This document shows, one piece after another, positions 1-8,038 of a stretch of 64,000 nt of DNA. Position numbers and translations under genes: made by a program. Each line of letters opens with the position of its first letter. Within the stretch, counting starts at the first letter, position 1. Below the pieces are notes generated by a model that did not search any database, was not told where the DNA came from, and saw only the letters and a list, made by a program, of their open reading frames with translations. The stretch is from Bacteroidota bacterium (GTDB lineage: Bacteria; Bacteroidota; Bacteroidia; UKL13-3). The stretch spans positions 62,001 through 126,000 of the forward strand of contig CANGVA010000007.1 of NCBI GenBank assembly GCA_947457395.1. Direction: 5' to 3'.

Positions 1-779
1 TATCCGGATTTATGATATCGTTCCCACAAATCAGTGTCTTCATGGCCCCAATCCAAATATTCTTCATTTAATTTACCCACTTCGATAAATGTTTGTTTGT
101 GGGTACCAAACATGCCTTTACTGCCATAGGTTTCCCATATGCCATTTTCATTTGATACTACTGTTCGCTTATTGGGGAAAAGAAAGAAATAAATAGGATA
201 CCAAACACTTTTTGTAGTTACAAAGTCACTAAATCTTTCTACGAAATCAGGCGGTAAACTCATATCGGCATCACATATAAACACATACTCATTGTTTGAT
301 TGATCAATGGCTTTGTTTAAGGCGTATGAACGACTGAATGCCTTTTGCTCAGATGCATAAACAAGGCTTCCTTTCCATTGTTCCCTTATTGCTGATTCCA
401 GATTTGCCAGATCGTTTGAGCCACAGTCATACACGGATAACTCTATATATTCCTTGCTTTTCATGCGCTTAATGGAAGGTAGTAAATGGTTTAAATATTG
501 TTCAGAGCGGTTAAATAATCCTGTGCAAATACTAATGCGCTTCATTCCTGCTGCAGGTATCAGACTTCGATAAAGATAAATAATCAATCCGGCTAAATCG
601 GCCAATATGATAGTAGGAGCAATTTTTCTCTGAGGAGATTTAAATACCCACCATAAAGGAAATTTAATTGAATTGGGGATGTTTTTTTTAATTTTTAAAG
701 GCACCTGAGTAGAGAAATGATTTGGGAAAATAGTAAAATAATCCATCATTTTTTGTTTAGATGAAATCGAATTAATCAT
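1..779 (-). CDS. Glycosyltransferase, GT2/galactosyltransferase type (C-terminus cut by window edge)
   Basis: About 259 residues are visible; the rest lies before position 1. The conserved GT-A part begins near residue 79 (MKRISICTGLFNRSEQ). A DAD metal/nucleotide-sugar motif is at about 170-172 (ICDADMSLPPDF), and a WGHEDTDLW stretch near the visible end matches the W-G-x-E-D motif of galactosyltransferase-type C-terminal domains. The ATG at 779 follows an in-frame stop at 840-842. It gives an N-terminal extension of about 78 residues with a short hydrophobic stretch (LAGLIIYLYRSLI); a later start at 545 would remove it. The likely role is transfer of a sugar in polysaccharide or glycolipid synthesis. 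Acceptor and donor cannot be told. It is divergent from the lipid kinase gene. Confidence 0.75.
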   Translation of the reverse strand, partial: MINSISSKQKMMDYFTIFPNHFSTQVPLKIKKNIPNSIKFPLWWVFKSPQRKIAPTIILADLAGLIIYLYRSLIPAAGMKRISICTGLFNRSEQYLNHLLPSIKRMKSKEYIELSVYDCGSNDLANLESAIREQWKGSLVYASEQKAFSRSYALNKAIDQSNNEYVFICDADMSLPPDFVERFSDFVTTKSVWYPIYFFLFPNKRTVVSNENGIWETYGSKGMFGTHKQTFIEVGKLNEEYLDWGHEDTDLWERYHKSG

Positions 780-875
780 AGCATGAGAAGATGTCTGTTT
801 ATGCTCAAGCTGATACACACTTTTGTTTGTATAAAATATTCAAACGGATAGATACTTTTTGTATCATTGCTTGAT

Positions 876-1715
876 ATGAGGCTAGGTATTATCAGCAACA
901 AGCGTTCGGGAAATGGTAAACCGGAAAAGGTATTAAGGGAATTTATCAGTTACCTTGATGCGAAGGGTATTGCATGGCGTATTGTTAACGAGCAGGAGGT
1001 TGGCCCTTTAGTGAATATTGATAGGCTAGTTATTATAGGCGGTGATGGTACCATCAATTTTACGCTGAACAGATTTATGCCACTTACGCTGCCTGTTGCC
1101 ATTATTCCTGCCGGAACCGGAAATGATTTTGCAGCCATGCATTTGGGTAAAGTGAGTATGATACGCTCATTTGAAATAGCCATTGCAGGCTGTATTAAAA
1201 GCGTGGATGCCGGTTTGTGTAATGGAAAAATATTTTTAAATGGTATTGGAATTGGATTTGATGGTGCTATAGCAGGAAAATTAATGCATAAAAAGTGGTT
1301 TAAGGGCCCTTCGGCTTATTACGCAGCTGTGCTTGCTCAGATCTTGTTCTTTAAATCTTTTCGGGCAAAGGTGTCGCTGAGCGAAACCACTATTGAAAAC
1401 TCATTTCTAATGCTTTGCATTGCAAATGGCACCAGTTATGGTGGAGGTTTTAAGGTGGCTCCGCTTGCAAAAGCTGAGGATGGGCTGCTTGATTATATGG
1501 CCGTTGCAGGAATTAATCCGCTTAAACGTTTGCTGAATTTACCTAAAATTAGGGTTGGCAAGCATTTGAATTTGCCAGATGTGCATTATCAACTGATAGA
1601 AAAAATCCATATCAATTCAAGGCAAATGCTGCCTGCACATGCCGATGGCGAGTATTTTGAAAGTAATACTTTTGAAATGAGCTTGCTAAAAGGGTATCTG
1701 AGCCTGCTTTCGTAG
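876..1715 (+). CDS. YegS/BmrU-type diacylglycerol/lipid kinase family protein
   Basis: The protein has 279 residues from the ATG at 876; a TTG at 867 would add three. It carries the nucleotide-binding GGDGT motif (55-59) and the PAGTGNDFA motif (about 78-86), hallmarks of the DAGK catalytic domain shared by YegS, BmrU and DgkB. The C-terminal half is the usual beta-sandwich with a late DGE (HADGEYFE). Family members phosphorylate diacylglycerol or related lipids on the cytoplasmic membrane face; the substrate here is unknown. Length is normal for the family. It stands alone, divergent from the glycosyltransferase, with a 122-base gap before sufB. A loose promoter-like pattern (TTTG near 826, TTTTTG ending at 861) precedes it. 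Confidence 0.85.
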   Translation: MRLGIISNKRSGNGKPEKVLREFISYLDAKGIAWRIVNEQEVGPLVNIDRLVIIGGDGTINFTLNRFMPLTLPVAIIPAGTGNDFAAMHLGKVSMIRSFEIAIAGCIKSVDAGLCNGKIFLNGIGIGFDGAIAGKLMHKKWFKGPSAYYAAVLAQILFFKSFRAKVSLSETTIENSFLMLCIANGTSYGGGFKVAPLAKAEDGLLDYMAVAGINPLKRLLNLPKIRVGKHLNLPDVHYQLIEKIHINSRQMLPAHADGEYFESNTFEMSLLKGYLSLLS

Positions 1716-1817
1716 TTATAATGGACATGTTTTTTTGAATTGTTTTTTCATAGAATAATAGATGAAACTTTATTGGGGATTATTTGTAATTATTTAGACT
1801 AAATACAAATAAATAAC

Positions 1818-1825
1818 TATTTTTG
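1818..1825 (+). promoter_or_regulatory. Candidate -7 box (TAttTTTG) of the suf operon
   Basis: An exact match to the Bacteroidota -7 consensus TAnnTTTG ends 12 bases before the sufB ATG at 1838. No convincing TTG/TTTG lies at the expected 17-23 base spacing; the nearest TTTG ends at 1786, 31 bases away. If used, the leader would be only about 7 bases. The region 1716-1837 otherwise holds nothing I recognise. Confidence 0.35.
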
Positions 1826-1837
1826 TGCCCCAATTAT

Positions 1838-3292
1838 ATGAATCAGGAAAAGGAAAGCGAAGATATCATTGAACAGGTTGTAAGTCAGGAATATAAGTAC
1901 GGATTTACCACCGATATTGAAATGGAAATGGCTCCCAAAGGGCTGAACGAGGATATCGTTCGATTCATTTCTAACAAAAAGAACGAGCCGCAATGGATGC
2001 TCGAATGGCGTCTGAAGGCTTACCGCCATTGGTTAAAAATGGAGGAGCCCGACTGGCAGAACTTCAAATATACCAAACCCAATTATCAGGATATTATTTT
2101 TTATGCAGCTCCCAAGGAAAAGAAAAAACTGAACAGCCTGGATGAAGTAGACCCTGAGTTGCTCAAAACCTTTGAGAAACTGGGAATAAGCCTGCAGGAG
2201 CAAAAACGCCTAACGGGTGTGGCTGTTGATGCCGTATTTGATTCCGTTTCCATTGCCACCACATTTAAAGAACAACTCAAGGAAAAAGGTGTCATCTTTT
2301 GCAGTATCAGCGAAGCTATGCACGAATACCCTGAATTGGTAAAAAAATACATAGGTTCAGTAGTGCCTTATACAGATAACTACTTTGCTGCACTAAACTC
2401 AGCCGTATTCAGCGATGGTTCATTTGTATACATTCCCAAAGGAGTGCGTTGCCCAATGGAGCTTTCTACCTATTTCCGCATCAATGCCGAAAATACAGGC
2501 CAGTTTGAACGCACACTGATTGTTGCTGATGATGCCTCCTATGTTAGCTACCTTGAAGGCTGCACAGCCCCGATGCGAGATGAAAACCAACTGCATGCAG
2601 CTGTAGTAGAACTGATAGCTATGGAAAATGCCGAAATTAAATACAGCACGGTGCAAAACTGGTATCCGGGCGATAAAGACGGCAACGGTGGTATTTATAA
2701 TTTTGTAACCAAGCGCGGAAGCTGCGAAGGTGCCAATGCCAAAATCAGTTGGACACAGGTTGAAACAGGTAGCGCCATAACCTGGAAATATCCGAGTTGT
2801 ATTCTTAAAGGCGATCATTCAATAGGAGAATTCTTTTCTGTAGCTGTAACAAATAATATGCAGGTAGCAGATACTGGCACCAAAATGATTCATATCGGTA
2901 AAAATACACGTAGCCGTATTGTGTCTAAAGGTATCTCGGCCGGCAAGTCACACAATACTTACAGAGGATTAGTTAAAGTTGCCAAAAAGGCTGATGCAGC
3001 AAGGAATTACACGCAGTGCGACAGTATGCTTATTGGCGATCGTTGCGGTGCACATACGTTCCCATATATTGAGATTAACAATAAAACAGCAATGGTTGAG
3101 CACGAAGCCAGTACATCTAAAATTGGCGAAGACCAAATATTCTATTGCAACCAGCGAGGCATCGGCACCGAAGAAGCTATTAGCTTAATTGTAAATGGTT
3201 TTTGCCGCGAGGTATTGAACCAATTACCTATGGAGTTTGCTGTGGAAGCGCAGAAATTGCTGGCGGTTAGTTTGGAAGGAAGTGTTGGATAA
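1838..3292 (+). CDS. sufB: Fe-S cluster assembly protein SufB
   Basis: SufB is the scaffold subunit of the SufBC2D complex, on which sulfur from SufS/SufE and iron are assembled into an Fe-S cluster in the cytoplasm. The product has 484 residues, normal for the family, and carries the SufBD beta-helix core. Conserved C-terminal stretches are visible, including [21 protein letters not shown] (Cys near residue 394) and [18 protein letters not shown] (Cys near 437). The ATG at 1838 is preferred over an upstream in-frame TTG at 1823 that overlaps the promoter-like box. It heads the operon sufB-[insert]-C-D-[insert]-S-E-T. The stop codon directly abuts the left end of the four-helix-bundle cassette. 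Confidence 0.97.
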   Translation: MNQEKESEDIIEQVVSQEYKYGFTTDIEMEMAPKGLNEDIVRFISNKKNEPQWMLEWRLKAYRHWLKMEEPDWQNFKYTKPNYQDIIFYAAPKEKKKLNSLDEVDPELLKTFEKLGISLQEQKRLTGVAVDAVFDSVSIATTFKEQLKEKGVIFCSISEAMHEYPELVKKYIGSVVPYTDNYFAALNSAVFSDGSFVYIPKGVRCPMELSTYFRINAENTGQFERTLIVADDASYVSYLEGCTAPMRDENQLHAAVVELIAMENAEIKYSTVQNWYPGDKDGNGGIYNFVTKRGSCEGANAKISWTQVETGSAITWKYPSCILKGDHSIGEFFSVAVTNNMQVADTGTKMIHIGKNTRSRIVSKGISAGKSHNTYRGLVKVAKKADAARNYTQCDSMLIGDRCGAHTFPYIEINNKTAMVEHEASTSKIGEDQIFYCNQRGIGTEEAISLIVNGFCREVLNQLPMEFAVEAQKLLAVSLEGSVG

Positions 3293-3320
3293 TAGTTCGA
3301 AGTTCATAGTTCGAAGTTAT
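3293..3320 (+). repeat. Left inverted end of the four-helix-bundle cassette (7-mer array)
   Basis: It starts on the base after the sufB stop. Two copies of TAGTTCGAAGTT lie at 3293-3304 and 3307-3318, period 14. On the minus strand it reads as heptamers AACTTCG, AACTATG, AACTTCG and then AACTA. It is the inverted counterpart of 3733-3772, and both arrays end outward in AACTA. TTCGAA within each unit is itself palindromic, so local and long-range pairing are both possible in RNA. Confidence 0.8.
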
Positions 3321-3335
3321 TAGAGTATAAACTGT

Positions 3336-3722
3336 ATGAGTAAAATAGAAAAGTTAGAAGATCTTATCATGTGGCAAAAAGCGATTGATTTGTCTGTTGA
3401 GATTTACACGCTCACAAATGCTCAGCTACTAAAAGATTTTAGCTTTCGCGACCAAATTCGTAGAGCGGCAGTATCGGCAGCATCCAATATTGCTGAAGGA
3501 TACGGAAGAGGCGGAAACGCAGAATTCAATAACTTCTTATCAATTGCAAAAGGTTCATTGTATGAACTGAAAACACAACTAATAATTGCCAGCCGTATTG
3601 ATTACATATCGTTGGCAGAATTCGAACACCTAAACAACGAAGCAGAAGAAATTGTAAAGCTTATTGCCGGTATGATGAATTATCTTCAAAACTCACCACT
3701 AAAAGGACATAAAAAGAAATAA
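3336..3722 (+). CDS. Four-helix bundle protein (23S rRNA IVP / Avd-like family)
   Basis: This 128-residue helical protein has family signatures MWQKAIDLSVEIY near the N-terminus, QIRRAAVSAASNIAEG (40-55) and AKGSLYEL (71-78). The family groups the proteins encoded inside 23S rRNA intervening sequences with the Avd accessory proteins of diversity-generating retroelements; most solo members have no known function. RNA or nucleic-acid binding is an inference from those relatives. It has no role in Fe-S assembly yet splits sufB from sufC in the same orientation, inside inverted arrays of 7-mers at 3293-3320 and 3733-3772. No reverse transcriptase or variable-repeat pair is visible nearby. Confidence 0.9.
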   Translation: MSKIEKLEDLIMWQKAIDLSVEIYTLTNAQLLKDFSFRDQIRRAAVSAASNIAEGYGRGGNAEFNNFLSIAKGSLYELKTQLIIASRIDYISLAEFEHLNNEAEEIVKLIAGMMNYLQNSPLKGHKKK

Positions 3723-3732
3723 TTTATAAACC

Positions 3733-3772
3733 AACTTCGAACTTCGAACTCAGAACTTCGAACTCAGAACTA
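3733..3772 (+). repeat. Right inverted end of the four-helix-bundle cassette (7-mer array)
   Basis: Contiguous heptamers run from 3733 in the order AACTTCG, AACTTCG, AACTCAG, AACTTCG, AACTCAG and then AACTA, with units starting at 3733, 3740, 3747, 3754, 3761 and 3768. It mirrors the array at 3293-3320. Eleven bases follow before the sufC ATG at 3784. Confidence 0.8.
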
Positions 3773-3783
3773 AATAAACGACC

Positions 3784-4542
3784 ATGTTAGAAATAAGAAA
3801 TTTAAAGGCCGAAATTGAAGGTAAAAAAATCCTCAACGGAATAAACCTTACTGTAAACCCCGGAGAAGTGCACGCCATCATGGGACCTAACGGAGCAGGT
3901 AAAAGCACCTTATCATCTGTGCTGGCCGGCCGTGCCGATTATGAAGTAACGGAAGGCGAAATTATGTTTGAAGGCAAAAACCTGCTGGAAATGTCGCCTG
4001 AAGACCGTGCCCGCGAAGGAGTGTTTCTGGCGTTTCAATATCCGGTTGAAATTCCAGGTGTAAGCACCACCAACTTTTTAAAAACTGCCATCAACGAAAC
4101 CCGCAAATACAAAGGACTGGAGCCTATGGAGGCAACCGACTTTTTAAAGTTTATGCGCGAGAAAATGGAATTGATGGAAATGGACAAGTCGTTAACATCA
4201 CGCTCATTGAACGAAGGTTTTAGCGGTGGGGAGAAAAAACGCAATGAAGTGTTTCAAATGGCTATGCTTGAGCCCAAATTGGCCATTATGGACGAAACCG
4301 ATTCAGGTCTAGATATCGATGCACTGCGTTTGGTGTCAAACGGAGTAAACAAATTGCGTAACAAAGACCGCTCATTTGTGGTGATAACCCACTACCAGCG
4401 ATTACTTGACTATATCGTTCCTGATTTTGTGCATGTATTGTACAAAGGACGCATTGTGAAGAGCGGGGATGCGAGCCTGGCAAAAGAACTGGAAGTAAAA
4501 GGCTACGATTGGATTAAAGCTGAAGTAGAGGCAGCTCAATAA
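3784..4542 (+). CDS. sufC: Fe-S cluster assembly ATPase SufC
   Basis: SufC is the cytoplasmic ABC-type ATPase that drives conformational change in SufBC2D. The 252-residue product has Walker A GPNGAGKS (34-41), the SufC-type signature SGGEKKR (147-153), Walker B with Asp170-Glu171 ([12 protein letters not shown]) and an H-loop in [11 protein letters not shown]. All catalytic residues are intact. It is followed 19 bases later by sufD. Because the upstream cassette sits between it and sufB, its expression depends on read-through across the insert or on a promoter inside it; I see no strong promoter there. Confidence 0.97.
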   Translation: MLEIRNLKAEIEGKKILNGINLTVNPGEVHAIMGPNGAGKSTLSSVLAGRADYEVTEGEIMFEGKNLLEMSPEDRAREGVFLAFQYPVEIPGVSTTNFLKTAINETRKYKGLEPMEATDFLKFMREKMELMEMDKSLTSRSLNEGFSGGEKKRNEVFQMAMLEPKLAIMDETDSGLDIDALRLVSNGVNKLRNKDRSFVVITHYQRLLDYIVPDFVHVLYKGRIVKSGDASLAKELEVKGYDWIKAEVEAAQ

Positions 4543-4561
4543 TTTAACAGAACAGGTTTTT

Positions 4562-5851
4562 ATGAGCACAATCGAAAAATTAAAGAAAGATTTTGAACAC
4601 TACCGCGCACAGGCAGATGCCAGTGCATTTGCTCAACAACGCGAGAGCGCTTTCGTTGAGTTACAGAAACTGGGTATACCCTCTATTAAGCATGAAGAGT
4701 GGAAATATACCAACCTGAAATTTATAAACGATATTCCTTTTCAGGCATCGTGCCTGCATACAGAGGCGGCAAAAACTTACTACACACAAAACATCGTACA
4801 AACGCTTAAGGCTAACCGACTGGTGTTTATCAATGGCTCATTTGAAGCCACACTAACTCAAATTCAACCGGAGGATGCAGGCATTATAATTACCAATCTG
4901 GCATCTGCCCGAATTGCACATGCTGATATGTTTAGCAAGCATTTTGGTAAATATGCTACTGTTGAGGGTATAGCGTTAAATGCCATGAACACTGCGCTGA
5001 TGAGCGATGGCGCATTTATATATGTGCCTGAAGGTAAGCAAACAGCTTATCCGATTATCATCACCAATATTTCAGATGCAAGCGAAGTAAATGTATTGAA
5101 CCAACCTCGTAACCTCATAGTGGTAGAGAAAAATGCAGCAGCAACGGTTATTGAATCATTTTTTGCATTTGGCAATCATGCTTCTTTTTGCAATATTGTG
5201 AATGAGGTATATGTAGGTGAAAACGCAAGCCTTGAGCACTACAAGCTGCAACGCTTGCTAGGCGAGCATTACCAAAATAATTACACACAGGTATTTCAGG
5301 AAGGCAATACCCATATCAACCAGGTTACGCTTACACTGGATGGAAAATTTGTACGCAACAACCTGCACTTTTACATGAATGGCGAAAACTGCAATACCTT
5401 GCTGTATGGTTTGTATTTGCTGGATGGCAATCAGTTTGTAGATAATCATACACGCGTAGACCATGCCAAGCCAAACTGTTTCAGTGATGAAAAGTATAAA
5501 GGAATTTTAAAAGATAAATCTACGGCAGTGTTTAATGGTAAAATCATGGTTCATTTGGATGCACAAAAAACCAATGCATACCAGCGCAACCAGAATATTT
5601 TGTTAAGTGATGAAGCTACCGTGAACACCAAGCCACAACTGGAAATTTTTGCTGATGATGTGAAGTGTACACACGGAGCCACGGTGGGCCAATTGGATGA
5701 AGAGCCGATGTTTTATATGCGCAGCAGGGGCATCCCGGAAAATGTAGCTCGTAAATTATTATTGAACGCGTTTGCAGATGACATTGCCGAAAAAATAAAG
5801 ATCCCTGAATTGGTAGCCATACTGGAAGAGCAGATAGAAAAGAAGATTTAA
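4562..5851 (+). CDS. sufD: Fe-S cluster assembly protein SufD
   Basis: SufD is the second SufBD-fold subunit of the scaffold complex, needed for iron acquisition. The product has 429 residues with the N-terminal helical region (HEEWKYTNLKFIND) and the beta-helix core. The C-terminal motif KCTHGATVGQLDEEPMFYMR contains His371, equivalent to the conserved functional histidine of the family, followed by SRGI. It lies 19 bases after sufC. Its stop is followed by the second foreign insert, whose gene starts 62 bases later. The left flank 5855-5884 also contains three spaced AGATT words of a kind often dispersed in Bacteroidota intergenic regions. Confidence 0.96.
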   Translation: MSTIEKLKKDFEHYRAQADASAFAQQRESAFVELQKLGIPSIKHEEWKYTNLKFINDIPFQASCLHTEAAKTYYTQNIVQTLKANRLVFINGSFEATLTQIQPEDAGIIITNLASARIAHADMFSKHFGKYATVEGIALNAMNTALMSDGAFIYVPEGKQTAYPIIITNISDASEVNVLNQPRNLIVVEKNAAATVIESFFAFGNHASFCNIVNEVYVGENASLEHYKLQRLLGEHYQNNYTQVFQEGNTHINQVTLTLDGKFVRNNLHFYMNGENCNTLLYGLYLLDGNQFVDNHTRVDHAKPNCFSDEKYKGILKDKSTAVFNGKIMVHLDAQKTNAYQRNQNILLSDEATVNTKPQLEIFADDVKCTHGATVGQLDEEPMFYMRSRGIPENVARKLLLNAFADDIAEKIKIPELVAILEEQIEKKI

Positions 5852-5891
5852 ACATAGATTGCCACAGATTATCAGATTACACAGTAAATAC

Positions 5892-5934
5892 TTAACCACA
5901 AAGAACACTAAGTATGCACGAAGGCCGCCAAGAT
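5892..5934 (+). repeat. Left inverted end of the GxxExxY cassette (9-mer array running into the gene)
   Basis: TTAAC is followed by nonamers CACAAAGAA (5897-5905) and CACTAAGTA (5906-5914), two bases, then CACGAAGGC (5917-5925) and a degenerate CGCCAAGAT (5926-5934). The start codon of the enclosed gene (5914-5916) lies inside the array. The pattern CACnAAGnn recurs inverted at 6307-6345 with the same layout: two adjoining units, a two-base spacer, then more units. Confidence 0.7.
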
Positions 5935-6306
5935 TTATTGCTCGAAAAATTGGCAACTGAGGTGATTGGTCATGCAATTCATGTTCATAAAAAGCTGGGG
6001 CCGGGTTTGCTTGAAAATGCATACAAAGAGTGTATGTTATACGAGTTAAGGAAAAACAACCTATATGCTGAAAAAGAAGTTGCAATGCCATTAGTATATG
6101 AAGAGGTGAAATTAGATGCAGGCTACAGAATCGATTTATTGGTGGAGAATAAACTTGTTGTTGAGTTGAAAGCAGTTGATGCATTAAATGACGTTCATCT
6201 TGCTCAGGTTCTCACCTATCTGAATGTCGGCAATTTTAAACTTGGTTTATTGATAAACTTTAATGTAAAAATGCTCAAGGAAGGTATCAGGAGAGTTATA
6301 CAATAA
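5914..6306 (+). CDS. GxxExxY protein (PD-(D/E)XK-like family)
   Basis: This 130-residue protein has the name-giving motif GLLENAY (Gly31, Glu34, Tyr37), preceded by VIGHAIHVHKKLGPG. A nuclease-like core follows: YRIDLLVENKLVVELKA, with Asp74, Glu84 and Lys86 in the positions of a PD-(D/E)XK triad. Nuclease activity is inferred from fold and unproven; the family is widespread in Bacteroidota and has no assigned function. The ATG at 5914 lies within the 9-mer array, so the first residues (HEGRQD) are themselves encoded by repeat units. It separates sufD from sufS and shares their orientation. Confidence 0.9.
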   Translation: MHEGRQDLLLEKLATEVIGHAIHVHKKLGPGLLENAYKECMLYELRKNNLYAEKEVAMPLVYEEVKLDAGYRIDLLVENKLVVELKAVDALNDVHLAQVLTYLNVGNFKLGLLINFNVKMLKEGIRRVIQ

Positions 6307-6345
6307 CATTGTGTACTTTGTGCCTTCTTCGAGCACTTCGTGGTA
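6307..6345 (+). repeat. Right inverted end of the GxxExxY cassette (9-mer array)
   Basis: On the minus strand the units are CACGAAGTG (6342-6334), CTCGAAGAA (6333-6325), a two-base spacer, CACAAAGTA (6322-6314) and CACAATG (6313-6307). The array fills the space from the stop codon of the enclosed gene to just before sufS, whose ATG is at 6350. It is the mirror of 5892-5934. Confidence 0.7.
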
Positions 6346-6349
6346 AAAA

Positions 6350-7570
6350 ATGAAATTAGATATCAACCATATTCGTAATCAGTTCCCAATTTTACACCAA
6401 GAGGTAAACGGCAAACCTTTGGTATATTTCGACAATGCCGCTACTACCCAAAAACCACAACGTGTAATAGATGCATTGAACAAGTATTACACATTAGATA
6501 ACGCCAACATACACCGTGCTGCGCATACATTGGCATCACGCTCTACCGAATATTTTGAACAAACCCGCAAAGCCATTCAGCAATTCATCAATGCCAAGGA
6601 GGACGCTGAATGCATATTTACCAAAGGTGTAACAGAAAGCATTAATCTGGTGGCACAATCATGGGGCAGAAAGTTCCTGCAGGCTGGTGATGAAGTGGTT
6701 ATTACCACCATGGAGCATCACAGCAATATTGTACCCTGGCAAATGATTTGTGAAGAGAAAGGTGCCATACTGAAAGTAATTCCTATAAACGATGCAGGCG
6801 AGTTACTGATAGATGAGTATGACAAGCTGCTTTCACCAAAAACCAAAATGGTAGCTTGCGTTTGGGTAAGCAATGCGTTGGGAACCATTAACCCTGTAAA
6901 AGAAATTATAGAAAAAGCCCATGCTGTTGGCGCAAAGGTGCTGCTGGATGGGGCACAAGCATGCTCGCATCTGGAGGTAGATGTGCAGGCATTGGATTGC
7001 GATTTTTTAACCATTTCATCTCACAAACTTTATGGGCCAACCGGTGTAGGTGTATTGTATGGCAAACGCGAATTGCTGGATGCCATGCCGCCATACCAGG
7101 GTGGAGGAGAGATGATAAAAGAAGTAACCTTTGCCAAAACTACCTACAACGATATCCCATTTAAATTCGAAGCAGGCACACCCAATATTGCCGATGTGAT
7201 TGCTTTTAAATATGCACTTGATTTTGTGAATGAACTGGGCAAACCTGCCATTGCAAAACATGAAGACCAGCTGTTGCGTCATTTTGTAAACGGAATAGTT
7301 GAAATACATGGAATAAAATTGGTTGGAACCGCTGCGCAAAAAGTATCCGTTCAATCATTTGTATTAAACAATATGCACCATTTTGATGTCGGTATGATGT
7401 TGGATGCAAAAGGCATAGCTGTGCGCACCGGTCATCATTGCACCCAACCTTTGATGCAGCGATTTGGGATGGATGGAACTGTGCGTGCATCGTTTGCAGT
7501 GTATAATACTATAGAAGAAGTTGATGTGCTTTTGGATGCGCTGAGAAAATTAGCTAATTTGAACACTTAA
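6350..7570 (+). CDS. sufS: Cysteine desulfurase SufS
   Basis: SufS is a PLP enzyme that takes sulfur from L-cysteine, leaving alanine, and passes it as a persulfide to SufE. The product has 406 residues. The PLP lysine is Lys226 in SSHKLYGPTGVG and the active-site cysteine is Cys364 in RTGHHCTQPL, at the same positions as in E. coli SufS. TTMEHHSN and the Asp-containing ACVWVSNALG region bind cofactor. It lies 10 bases before sufE. The gene starts four bases after the right end of the GxxExxY cassette. Confidence 0.97.
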   Translation: MKLDINHIRNQFPILHQEVNGKPLVYFDNAATTQKPQRVIDALNKYYTLDNANIHRAAHTLASRSTEYFEQTRKAIQQFINAKEDAECIFTKGVTESINLVAQSWGRKFLQAGDEVVITTMEHHSNIVPWQMICEEKGAILKVIPINDAGELLIDEYDKLLSPKTKMVACVWVSNALGTINPVKEIIEKAHAVGAKVLLDGAQACSHLEVDVQALDCDFLTISSHKLYGPTGVGVLYGKRELLDAMPPYQGGGEMIKEVTFAKTTYNDIPFKFEAGTPNIADVIAFKYALDFVNELGKPAIAKHEDQLLRHFVNGIVEIHGIKLVGTAAQKVSVQSFVLNNMHHFDVGMMLDAKGIAVRTGHHCTQPLMQRFGMDGTVRASFAVYNTIEEVDVLLDALRKLANLNT

Positions 7571-7580
7571 TTCCGAGTAA

Positions 7581-8012
7581 ATGCCCACCCCAAAAGATAT
7601 ACAAAACGAAATTATAGATAACTTCTCCCTATTTGAAGGCGACATGGAGCAAACCCTGATGTACCTTATGGATTTGGGTAAAAAGCTTCCCGCCATGCCT
7701 GAAGAACACAAGATTGAAGAGTTTATTGTAAAAGGTTGCCAGAGCAAGGTGTGGGTTTTCCCAAAATTTACTGATGGAAAAGTGCAGTTTGAGGTAGATA
7801 GCAATACCGAAATCACCAAAGGTTTACTTTATTTGCTGTGGAGCATCTGGAATAACCAAACGCCTGAAACTATTTTAAACACTGAATTGTATTTTATAGA
7901 GAAGATAGGCATGAGCCGCATGATAGGTACCCAAAGAAGCAACGGATTTACTGCCATGATACAAAAAATGAAAGCATTCGCTACCTTGTATCAGCAACAC
8001 GGAAACTCCTAA
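7581..8012 (+). CDS. sufE: SufE sulfur acceptor/transfer protein
   Basis: SufE accepts persulfide sulfur from SufS on a loop cysteine and delivers it to SufBCD. The 143-residue product carries that cysteine as Cys53 in IVKGCQSKVWV, and ends with the family GMSRMIGTQRSNGF region. Length is typical. It sits 10 bases after sufS, which supports co-translation and joint function. The stop codon is followed at once by a solo copy of the repeat element that bounds the GxxExxY cassette, then by the MIP18-like gene. Confidence 0.96.
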   Translation: MPTPKDIQNEIIDNFSLFEGDMEQTLMYLMDLGKKLPAMPEEHKIEEFIVKGCQSKVWVFPKFTDGKVQFEVDSNTEITKGLLYLLWSIWNNQTPETILNTELYFIEKIGMSRMIGTQRSNGFTAMIQKMKAFATLYQQHGNS

Positions 8013-8028
8013 TGTGCTTTGTGGTTAA
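8013..8028 (+). repeat. Solo copy of the GxxExxY-cassette end
   Basis: CTTTGTGGTTAA (8017-8028) is an exact inverted match of the 12 bases TTAACCACAAAG at 5892-5903. The preceding TGTG extends it on the minus strand to a further CACA. It starts on the base after the sufE stop. No gene is enclosed here. Confidence 0.6.
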
Positions 8029-8038
8029 ATAATGACCC

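Noticed and set aside
3336-3722. Four-helix-bundle gene as Avd of a diversity-generating retroelement
   Set aside because: No reverse transcriptase, template repeat or variable repeat is visible in the window.
3293-3772. Short repeats as a possible CRISPR array
   Set aside because: Units are 7 bases long, contiguous and inverted at two ends; there are no unique spacers and no cas genes.
5759-6184. A 141-codon minus-strand frame across the sufD end and the GxxExxY gene
   Set aside because: It runs antisense through two well-supported genes, and its sequence has no family signature.
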